DNA from: an uncultured Eubacteriales bacterium
GTDB lineage: Bacteria > Bacillota > Clostridia > Oscillospirales > Acutalibacteraceae
Direction of reading: 5' to 3'
DNA: 64,000 nucleotides
NCBI GenBank assembly: GCA_934541115.1
Contig: CAKTDF010000010.1
Location: 1-64,000, forward strand
A model generated the notes under the pieces. That model ran no database searches and was not told the DNA's origin. It saw only the letters and a program-made list of their open reading frames with translations. Below are positions 58,056 to 64,000 of this stretch, one piece after another. The translations under genes were made by a program, and so were the position numbers. Every line of letters begins with the position of its first letter. Position 1 is the first letter of the stretch.

Positions 58056-58337
58056 ATGAGCAGAAGCACTAAGAAAGGACCTTTCGTGCAGGAAAAGCTG
58101 TATGACAGAGTCATCAAGATGAATGAAAAGGGCGAAAAGATCGTTCTTAAAACATGGAGCCGCAGCTCCACCATCTTCCCCGATTTCGTCGGCCACACTT
58201 TTGCAGTTCATGACGGACGCAAGCACGTTCCCGTTTATGTAACCGAAGATATGGTTGGTCACAAGCTCGGTGAATTTGCTCCGACGAGAACTTTCAGAGG
58301 TCACGCCGGTTCAAAAACCTCAAACAACGGTAAATAA
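58056..58337 (+). CDS. rpsS: 30S ribosomal protein S19
   Basis: A 93-residue S19 (MSRSTKKGPFVQEKLYDRV; TWSRSSTIFPDFVGHTFAVHDGRKHVPV), a 30S head protein that contacts S13 and the A-site finger. AAAGGAG precedes its ATG; 25 bases after rplB. Confidence 0.98.
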   Translation: MSRSTKKGPFVQEKLYDRVIKMNEKGEKIVLKTWSRSSTIFPDFVGHTFAVHDGRKHVPVYVTEDMVGHKLGEFAPTRTFRGHAGSKTSNNGK

Positions 58338-58360
58338 TCAGTCGAAAGGAGTGTATTACA

Positions 58361-58693
58361 ATGGAAGCAACAGCAAAAGTAACTTTTGTGCGAATTGCGC
58401 CGCGTAAGGTTAAGATCGTTCTTGACCTCATTCGCAATCAGCCTGCTGACAAAGCCATGGCAATTCTTAAATACACGCCCAAGGCTGCGTGTGAGGTTGT
58501 TTCAAAGCTTTTGAAGTCCGCAATGGCTAACGCGGAAAACAAAGATATGGACACTTCAAGACTCTATGTTGCGGAATGCTACGTAGGTCAGGGTCCCACA
58601 CTTAAGAGAATCCGCCCGAGAGCTCAGGGCCGTGCATACAGGATCAACAAAAAGTCCTCGCACATCACCCTTGTTCTCAAGGAAGCAGAATAA
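58361..58693 (+). CDS. rplV: 50S ribosomal protein L22
   Basis: A 110-residue L22 (VRIAPRKVKIVLDLIRNQ) with the tunnel-lining hairpin GPTLKRIRPRAQGRAYRINKKSSHI, the site of macrolide-resistance mutations in other bacteria. Its sequence looks wild type. Confidence 0.98.
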   Translation: MEATAKVTFVRIAPRKVKIVLDLIRNQPADKAMAILKYTPKAACEVVSKLLKSAMANAENKDMDTSRLYVAECYVGQGPTLKRIRPRAQGRAYRINKKSSHITLVLKEAE

Positions 58694-58712
58694 TCAAGGA
58701 GGAGGTAATACT

Positions 58713-59414
58713 ATGGGCCAGAAAGTTAATCCTAACGGCTTGAGAGTCGGTGTTATTAAGGACTGGGAATCTCGTTGGTATGCTAAAAAGCATGACTTCG
58801 GCGACACACTCGTTGAAGACTACAACCTCCGCGAATATCTCCTTGAAACACTTGCTCCCGCCGGAGTACCCAAGGTTGAAATCGAGCGCAGCGCAAGCCG
58901 CGTAAGAATCAACATTCACGTTGCAAAGCCCGGCATGGTAATCGGCCGCGGCGGTGCAGAAATCGAAAAGCTCAAGGCTACGCTTGAAAAGAAGCTCGGC
59001 AAGAGCGTTTCGCTCAACATCGTTGAAATCAAAAACCCGGACGTCAACGCTCAGCTCGTTGCAGAAAACATTGCCGCTCAGCTCGAAAGAAGAATTTCTT
59101 TCCGCCGCGCTCTTAAGCAGGCAATCGGCAGAGCTATGAAGCTCGGCGCAAAGGGTATCAAGTGCCAGGCTTCGGGCCGTCTCGGCGGTGCCGAAATCGC
59201 AAGAAGCGAAACATATAAGGAAGGCACTATTCCGCTTCAGACCATCCGTGCAGACATTGACTACGGTTTTGCTGAAGCAAAGACCACTTACGGACGCATC
59301 GGCGTTAAGGTATGGATCTATACCGGCGAAGTTCTCCAGGTTTCAAACAATGAGGAACGCCGCAGACCCGAACGCCGCCGTCCCAGACAGCGTAAGGAAG
59401 GAGGAGCAAGATAA
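58713..59414 (+). CDS. rpsC: 30S ribosomal protein S3
   Basis: A 233-residue S3 (MGQKVNPNGLRVGVIKDWES) with the KH domain GRGGAEIEKLKATLEKK and a basic C-terminal tail (RRRPERRRPRQRKEGG). Forms the mRNA entry channel with S4 and S5. The start follows AAGGAGGAGG; its stop overlaps the rplP start. Confidence 0.98.
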   Translation: MGQKVNPNGLRVGVIKDWESRWYAKKHDFGDTLVEDYNLREYLLETLAPAGVPKVEIERSASRVRINIHVAKPGMVIGRGGAEIEKLKATLEKKLGKSVSLNIVEIKNPDVNAQLVAENIAAQLERRISFRRALKQAIGRAMKLGAKGIKCQASGRLGGAEIARSETYKEGTIPLQTIRADIDYGFAEAKTTYGRIGVKVWIYTGEVLQVSNNEERRRPERRRPRQRKEGGAR

Positions 59415-59845
59415 TGTTAATGCCAAAACGTGTTAAGCGCCGCAAGGTTCAGCGCGGTCGTCTTAAAGGATCTGCCCACAAGGGCAATCAGGTCACATAC
59501 GGTGATTTCGGTCTTGTTGCTCTCGAACCCGCATGGATCACCTCAAGACAAATTGAAGCAGCCCGTATCGCCATGACCCGTTACATCAAGCGTGGCGGTC
59601 AGGTCTGGATCAAGATTTTCCCCGACAAGCCCATCACTCAGAAGCCTGCCGAAACCCGCATGGGCTCCGGTAAAGGTTCTCCCGAATATTGGGTAGCAGT
59701 TGTTAAGCCCGGCAGAGTTATGTTTGAAATCGCCGGTGTTGACGAGGCTCTCGCACGCGAGGCTATGCGTCTTGCAGCGAACAAGCTTCCCATCAAGTGC
59801 AAGTTTGCCGTTAAGGCTGACCAGGAAAAGGATGGTGAACAGTAA
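59414..59845 (+). CDS. rplP: 50S ribosomal protein L16
   Basis: A 143-residue L16 (MLMPKRVKRRKVQRGRLKG; KPITQKPAETRMGSGKGSPEYWVAVVKPG), placed between the peptidyl transferase centre and the A-site tRNA elbow. One-base overlaps with both rpsC and rpmC (TAATG). Confidence 0.98.
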   Translation: MLMPKRVKRRKVQRGRLKGSAHKGNQVTYGDFGLVALEPAWITSRQIEAARIAMTRYIKRGGQVWIKIFPDKPITQKPAETRMGSGKGSPEYWVAVVKPGRVMFEIAGVDEALAREAMRLAANKLPIKCKFAVKADQEKDGEQ

Positions 59846-60048
59846 TGAAAGCAAGTGAAATCAGAAAACTGTCCGCCGCTGAGATGGACGCAAAGCTCGC
59901 AGAGCTCAAGAAGGAGCTTTTCAATCTTCGCTTCCAGCAGGCTGTTAATCAGCTCGACAACCCGATGAGAATAAGCGCAGTTAAGAAGGATATCGCAAGA
60001 ATTAAGACTGTTCAGCGCGATATCGAGCTTCACGGCGCAAATTCTTGA
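59845..60048 (+). CDS. rpmC: 50S ribosomal protein L29
   Basis: A 67-residue helical L29 (MKASEIRKLSAAEMDAKLAELKKELFNLRFQQA) at the tunnel exit. Overlaps rplP by one base. Confidence 0.97.
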   Translation: MKASEIRKLSAAEMDAKLAELKKELFNLRFQQAVNQLDNPMRISAVKKDIARIKTVQRDIELHGANS

Positions 60049-60069
60049 GGAAAGGGAGGTTAAAACAAA

Positions 60070-60324
60070 ATGGAAAGAAACCTTCGTAAAACACAGGTAG
60101 GAATCGTTACAAGCGACAAGATGAACAAGACTGTCGTTGTTACGATCAAGGATAAGGTCAGACACCCGCTCTACAAGAAGATCGTCAACCGTACCGTTAA
60201 GGTCAAGGCTCATGACGAAAAGGAAGAGTGCGGAATCGGCGACCGCGTACTTGTTATGGAGACCCGCCCGATCTCAAAGGACAAGAGATGGCGCGTAGTT
60301 GAAATCATCGAAAAAGCCAAATAA
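60070..60324 (+). CDS. rpsQ: 30S ribosomal protein S17
   Basis: An 84-residue OB-fold S17 (RKTQVGIVTSDKMNKTVVVTIKDKVRHPLYKK), an early binder of 16S rRNA. AAGGGAGG precedes the ATG. Confidence 0.98.
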   Translation: MERNLRKTQVGIVTSDKMNKTVVVTIKDKVRHPLYKKIVNRTVKVKAHDEKEECGIGDRVLVMETRPISKDKRWRVVEIIEKAK

Positions 60325-60353
60325 TTGGTGCAGCTTAAAGGAGGCCAAACACA

Positions 60354-60722
60354 ATGATCCAACAGCAAACTTATCTTAAGGTTGCCGACAATACCGGAGC
60401 TAAGGAGCTTATGTGCATCCGTGTTCTCGGCGGTACCGGCAGAAGATATGCTAATATCGGAGACGTCATTGTTGCTTCTGTCAAGAAGGCAGCACCGGGT
60501 GGCGTCGTAAAAAAAGGCGACGTTGTTAAGGCAGTAGTTGTTCGTACTGCAACAGGCGTTCGCCGTGATGACGGAACTTACATTCGCTTTGACGAAAATG
60601 CAGCCGTTATCATCAAGGAAGATAAAAACCCCAAGGGTACCCGTATCTTTGGACCGGTTGCAAGAGAGCTTCGTGAAAAGGATTATCTCAAGATCCTCTC
60701 CCTCGCTCCGGAAGTTCTTTAA
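60354..60722 (+). CDS. rplN: 50S ribosomal protein L14
   Basis: A 122-residue L14 (MIQQQTYLKVADNTGAKELMCIRVLGG; FGPVARELREKDYLKILSLAPEVL), at the subunit interface and the docking site of RsfS. First gene of the spc-type half. Confidence 0.98.
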   Translation: MIQQQTYLKVADNTGAKELMCIRVLGGTGRRYANIGDVIVASVKKAAPGGVVKKGDVVKAVVVRTATGVRRDDGTYIRFDENAAVIIKEDKNPKGTRIFGPVARELREKDYLKILSLAPEVL

Positions 60723-60734
60723 GGAGGTGTCACG

Positions 60735-61070
60735 ATGAGTAAGGTACACGTTAAAACAGGCGACCAGGTCGTTGTCATCAACGGCAAGGATCGTGGCGCC
60801 AGAGGCAAGGTACTTCAGGTCAGCCCTTCCGAAGGAAAAGTCATCGTTGAGGGCATCAACGTTGTTTCAAAGCACGTAAAGCCCCGCAAGATGGGTGAAC
60901 CCGGCGGAATCATCAAGGCTGAGAGCGCACTTTATGCCTCAAAGGTTCAGCTTATCTGCCCCAAGTGCGGTCGTCCCACAAGAGTAGGACACGTTGTTGA
61001 AGAAGTTAAGGGCAAGAAAAAGAAAATGCGCGTATGCAAAAAAGACGGCTGCGGCGCAAAGTTTGAATAA
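60735..61070 (+). CDS. rplX: 50S ribosomal protein L24, zinc-ribbon form
   Basis: A 111-residue L24 with an N-terminal KOW domain (VKTGDQVVVINGKDRGARGKVLQV). The C-terminus carries CPKCGRPTR and CKKDGCGAKFE, a four-Cys zinc site in which the second pair is spaced CxxxxC rather than the usual CxxC. AAGGAGGTG precedes the ATG. Confidence 0.97.
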   Translation: MSKVHVKTGDQVVVINGKDRGARGKVLQVSPSEGKVIVEGINVVSKHVKPRKMGEPGGIIKAESALYASKVQLICPKCGRPTRVGHVVEEVKGKKKKMRVCKKDGCGAKFE

Positions 61071-61084
61071 GGGAGGAACATGAC

Positions 61085-61627
61085 ATGGCAAGACTGAAAG
61101 AAGCCTACGTTAATGAGGTTGCACCTGCTCTCATGAAGAAGTTCGGCTATAAAAGCGTTATGCAAATCCCGAAGATCGACAAAGTCGTTGTCAACGTTGC
61201 CTGCGGCGAAGCAAGAGACAACTCAAAGGTTCTCGACGCTATCGTTTCAGACATCAGACAAATCACAGGTCAGCAGCCCGTTCTCTGCAAGGCAAAAAAA
61301 TCCGTTGCTAACTTCAAGCTCCGTGAGGGGATGGTTATCGGCGTAAAGGTTACCCTGCGCGGTGAAAAGATGTATGAGTTCATCGACAGATTCTTCAACC
61401 TCGCTCTCCCCAGAGTTCGCGACTTCAGAGGAATCAATCCGAACGCATTTGACGGCAGAGGAAACTACACTGTCGGTATCAAGGAACAGCTTATATTCCC
61501 TGAAATCGACTATGATAAGATCGACAAGGTTCGCGGAATGGATATCTGCTTTGTAACCACCGCTAACACCGACGAAGAAGCAAGAGAGCTGCTCACTCTT
61601 ATGGGTGCTCCTTTCGAAAGACAATAA
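61085..61627 (+). CDS. rplE: 50S ribosomal protein L5
   Basis: A 180-residue L5 (ARLKEAYVNEVAPALMKKFGYKSVMQIPKI; FPEIDYDKIDKVRGMDICFVTTA), which binds 5S rRNA and contacts the P-site tRNA. AGGGAGG precedes its ATG. Confidence 0.98.
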   Translation: MARLKEAYVNEVAPALMKKFGYKSVMQIPKIDKVVVNVACGEARDNSKVLDAIVSDIRQITGQQPVLCKAKKSVANFKLREGMVIGVKVTLRGEKMYEFIDRFFNLALPRVRDFRGINPNAFDGRGNYTVGIKEQLIFPEIDYDKIDKVRGMDICFVTTANTDEEARELLTLMGAPFERQ

Positions 61628-61643
61628 GGAGGAGGAATAACTT

Positions 61644-61829
61644 ATGGCAAAGACTTCAATGAAAGTAAAGCAGAAAAGACCCGCTAAGTATTCCACAAGG
61701 CAGTATAACCGCTGCAAGATCTGCGGCAGACCTCATGCCTATCTTCGTAAGTACGGAGTTTGCAGAATCTGCTTCAGAGAGCTTGCTCACGCAGGTCAGA
61801 TCCCCGGCGTGAAGAAGGCAAGCTGGTAA
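61644..61829 (+). CDS. rpsN: 30S ribosomal protein S14 type Z
   Basis: A 61-residue zinc-binding S14 (CKICGRPH and CRICFRELA supply four cysteines), the form typical of Gram-positive bacteria. Sits 16 bases after rplE. Confidence 0.98.
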   Translation: MAKTSMKVKQKRPAKYSTRQYNRCKICGRPHAYLRKYGVCRICFRELAHAGQIPGVKKASW

Positions 61830-61855
61830 GTAATTGTCAAGGAGGTAAAGGAATA

Positions 61856-62254
61856 ATGCAAGTAACAGACGCAATCGCCGATATGCTTACGAGAATCCGT
61901 AACGCAAGCTCGGCAAAACACGATTCGGTTAAGATTCCTGCATCCAACACCAAGAAGGCAATTGCTCAGATTCTTGTGGATGAAGGATACATCAAGAGCT
62001 TCACCGTTGAAGAAGACGGTAAGCAGGGAATTATGGAAGTACAGCTTAAGTACGGCCCCGGCAAGACCCGTGTTATCACCGGTCTGAGAAGAGTCTCAAA
62101 GCCCGGCCTCAGAATTTATACAAGCTGTGAGGATATGCCCAAGGTTATGAAGGGTCTCGGCATCGCGATCCTTTCAACCTCAAAGGGCATCATGACCGAC
62201 AAGGAAGCCCGCAAAGCCAACGTTGGCGGCGAGGTCCTTGCGTTCATTTGGTAA
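61856..62254 (+). CDS. rpsH: 30S ribosomal protein S8
   Basis: A 132-residue S8 (MQVTDAIADMLTRIRNASSAKHDSVKIPAS; LSTSKGIMTDKEARKANVGGEVLAFIW). In E. coli S8 represses the spc operon. CAAGGAGG lies about ten bases before the ATG; upstream in-frame codons lie within rpsN and are not used. Confidence 0.98.
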   Translation: MQVTDAIADMLTRIRNASSAKHDSVKIPASNTKKAIAQILVDEGYIKSFTVEEDGKQGIMEVQLKYGPGKTRVITGLRRVSKPGLRIYTSCEDMPKVMKGLGIAILSTSKGIMTDKEARKANVGGEVLAFIW

Positions 62255-62266
62255 GGGGGTGCTGAG

Positions 62267-62809
62267 ATGTCACGTATAGGAAGAAAGCCCATCGCCGTTC
62301 CGGCAGGGGTAGAAGTTACGATTGACGGAAGCACCATTACCGTCAAGGGCGCAAAGGGTACTCTGACCCACACCGTCCATGAAAACATGTCTGTCACAAA
62401 GGAAGGCGACGAGATCATCGTTGCACGTCCCAATGACAACAAGGAATACAGATCACTTCACGGTCTTACCCGCACGCTCATCGCAAACATGATTGAAGGC
62501 GTTTCAAACGGCTTCAAAAAGGAGCTTGAAATCAACGGTATCGGTTATCGTGCCGAGAAAAAGGGAACCGACCTTGTTATGAAGATCGGTTACTCACACG
62601 ATGTCATCATGTCTGAAAAGGACGGCATCACCATTGAAGTTCCCGCTCCCAACAAGATCGTTATTCACGGCGCAGACAAGCAGAAGGTTGGTCAGTTCGC
62701 CGCAGAAGTACGCGAAAAGCGTCTGCCGGAGCCTTATAAGGGCAAGGGAATCAAATATGCTTCAGAGCATATCCGCCGCAAAGAAGGTAAAGCCGGTAAG
62801 GGTAAATAA
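62267..62809 (+). CDS. rplF: 50S ribosomal protein L6
   Basis: A 180-residue L6 (MSRIGRKPIAVPAGVEVTIDGSTITVKGAKG; PEPYKGKGIKYASEHIRRKEGKAGKG) with two similar domains, near the factor-binding site. Starts 13 bases after rpsH. Confidence 0.98.
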   Translation: MSRIGRKPIAVPAGVEVTIDGSTITVKGAKGTLTHTVHENMSVTKEGDEIIVARPNDNKEYRSLHGLTRTLIANMIEGVSNGFKKELEINGIGYRAEKKGTDLVMKIGYSHDVIMSEKDGITIEVPAPNKIVIHGADKQKVGQFAAEVREKRLPEPYKGKGIKYASEHIRRKEGKAGKGK

Positions 62810-62833
62810 GATTGGTAAAGGAGTGAAATTTCT

Positions 62834-63190
62834 ATGGTCAGCAAACAAGACAGCAATAAAGCAAGACTTAAAAGACGCAAGAGAGTACGCGCTAAGATCA
62901 GCGGTACTGCGGCTTGTCCGCGTTTGAGCGTTTACCGTTCACTCAACCACATCTATGCCCAGCTTGTTGACGACGTTGAGGGCGTTACCCTCGCTTCGGC
63001 AGCAACGGTTGAGAAGGAATTTGAGTACGGCGGAAACAAAGAAGCAGCGACAAAGGTCGGCGAGCTTCTTGCAAAGCGTGCCGCAGAAAAAGGCATTACC
63101 GAATGTGTCTTTGACAGAGGCGGATACGTTTACCACGGTCGTGTTCAGGCACTCGCAGACGGCGCTCGTGCCGGCGGCCTGAAGTTCTAA
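62834..63190 (+). CDS. rplR: 50S ribosomal protein L18
   Basis: A 118-residue L18 (basic N-terminus KARLKRRKRVRAKISGT; CVFDRGGYVYHGRVQALADGARAGGLKF), which binds 5S rRNA with L5. AAAGGAG precedes its ATG. Confidence 0.98.
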   Translation: MVSKQDSNKARLKRRKRVRAKISGTAACPRLSVYRSLNHIYAQLVDDVEGVTLASAATVEKEFEYGGNKEAATKVGELLAKRAAEKGITECVFDRGGYVYHGRVQALADGARAGGLKF

Positions 63191-63209
63191 GCAAGGAGGA
63201 AATTGATTT

Positions 63210-63710
63210 ATGAATAAGATTGATGCATCGGCTTATGAACTTACAGAGCGCGTTGTTGCCATCAACCGTGTTTCCAAAACCGTCAAGGGCGGCCGTATCT
63301 TCAAGTTCGCTGCTCTCGTAGTTGTTGGTGACGGAAACGGTACTATTGGCTTCGGTCTCGGAAAATCGGGCGAAGTTCCCGACGCTATCCGCAAGGGTAT
63401 CGAAGACGCGAAAAAGAACCTCATGAAGGTTGCCCTCAAGGGTTCAACAATTCCTCATGAGATTATTGGTAAGTTCGGCGCAGGCGTTGTTCTTCTCAAG
63501 CCTGCCGCACCCGGTACCGGCGTTATCGCCGGCGGTCCTGTCCGTGCTGTTGTTGAAACAGTCGGAATCAAGGATATCCGTACTAAGGCGCTTCGCTCTA
63601 ACAACCCGTGCAACGTTGTCAGAGCAACACTTGACGGACTTTCAAAGCTTCGCAACGTTGACGAAGTTGCCGCTATCCGCGGAAAGTCCGCTCAGGAAAT
63701 TTTAGGTTAA
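63210..63710 (+). CDS. rpsE: 30S ribosomal protein S5
   Basis: A 166-residue S5 (ELTERVVAINRVSKTVKGGRIFKFAALVVVGDG; the double-stranded-RNA-binding fold, then HEIIGKFGAGVVLLKPAAPGTGVIAGG), part of the mRNA channel and decoding accuracy. AAGGAGG precedes its ATG. Confidence 0.98.
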   Translation: MNKIDASAYELTERVVAINRVSKTVKGGRIFKFAALVVVGDGNGTIGFGLGKSGEVPDAIRKGIEDAKKNLMKVALKGSTIPHEIIGKFGAGVVLLKPAAPGTGVIAGGPVRAVVETVGIKDIRTKALRSNNPCNVVRATLDGLSKLRNVDEVAAIRGKSAQEILG

Positions 63711-63725
63711 GGAGGGCGTGTGATT

Positions 63726-63899
63726 ATGGTAAAGGTAAAGCTTGTTAAAAGTCTTATCGGCTCAAAGAAAGATCAGATCGCTACCGCCCGCGCACTTGGT
63801 CTTCGCAAAATCGGGGACGAGTCTACCCAACCTAACAATCCGCAGACTCAAGGTAAGGTGAAGAAGATCGCTCACCTTATCGAGGTTACCGAAGCATAA
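63726..63899 (+). CDS. rpmD: 50S ribosomal protein L30
   Basis: A 57-residue L30 (MVKVKLVKSLIGSKKDQIATARALGLRKIGD). AAGGAGGGCG precedes the ATG at 63726. Short, but the sequence, position between rpsE and rplO and length are all as expected. Confidence 0.96.
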   Translation: MVKVKLVKSLIGSKKDQIATARALGLRKIGDESTQPNNPQTQGKVKKIAHLIEVTEA

Positions 63900-63916
63900 A
63901 GAAGGAGGTGCGAAAT

Positions 63917-64000
63917 ATGAAACTGCATGAACTTTCACCTGCTGCCGGTTCAACCAAGGCTCGCAAGAGAATCGGTCGCGGTGCAGGCTCCGGTCAGGGT
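63917..64000 (+). CDS. rplO: 50S ribosomal protein L15 (5' part, cut by window end)
   Basis: The first 28 codons of L15 (MKLHELSPAAGSTKARKRIGRGAGSG), with AAGGAGGTG before the ATG. In canonical gene order secY and adk would follow outside the window. Confidence 0.95.
   Translation, partial: MKLHELSPAAGSTKARKRIGRGAGSGQG

Overview
The window reads as a chromosomal segment of a Gram-positive, mid-GC anaerobe of class Clostridia, most likely a gut Oscillospirales/Ruminococcaceae-type bacterium. The evidence is strong AGGAGG-type ribosome binding sites, several TTG starts, near-consensus sigma-A promoters with 17-bp spacers, a zinc-type S14, a DnaD plus DnaI-like helicase-loader pair, a TagGH-like exporter, and BspA-type and GLUG-repeat surface proteins. 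Nothing in the window fixes genus or species. I see no phage, insertion sequence, CRISPR array or origin of replication.

Layout. 1-2.9 kb: dispersed repeats, an Mrp-type Fe-S ATPase, a membrane-anchored protein and a 40-residue Gln/Asn peptide. 2.9-6.6 kb (minus): a GH3 glycosidase, then a DUF218 protein overlapping a SecB-like chaperone. 6.9-9.4 kb: glmS and pyrophosphatase. 9.5-13 kb (minus): a very large exported tandem metallophosphatase. 13.3-17.7 kb: a MATE pump and a BspA-like LRR protein. 17.9-21.1 kb (minus): three genes joined by overlapping stop/start codons (zinc-ribbon TPR membrane protein, small membrane protein, Eis-like acetyltransferase). 21.4-25.4 kb: an EF-G paralogue, rplM-rpsI and a GNAT. 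25.7-36.1 kb: a GLUG/Cys-repeat surface protein behind a structured leader, a TIM-barrel protein, two alpha/beta hydrolases, gltX-glnS and a small membrane protein. 36.2-38.8 kb (minus): a copper ATPase with a C-terminal CopZ-like domain that has its own ribosome binding site. 39-46.8 kb: a secreted protein, a gene remnant, a two-component system (minus), and a VTC/DUF4956/CotH cluster. 46.8-50.8 kb (minus): tRNA-Thr(CGU), DnaI-like and DnaD-like genes, and a polysaccharide/teichoic-acid ABC exporter. 50.9-54.2 kb: an ABC exporter and a COG2509-type flavoprotein. 54.6 kb to the end: the S10-spc ribosomal protein operon in canonical order, cut inside rplO.

How it fits together. Housekeeping blocks (ribosomal proteins, aminoacyl-tRNA synthetases, glmS, ppa) alternate with single-gene or small cell-surface units, each usually bounded by its own promoter and hairpin terminator. 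The most interesting parts are the two-component/VTC/DUF4956/CotH locus, the copA gene that appears able to make a free copper chaperone from its 3' end, the operator-like palindrome at the copA promoter, hydrophobic C-terminal tails shared by several exported proteins, and the SecB-like chaperone in a single-membrane bacterium. All functional statements rest on motif recognition by eye; no database search was run.
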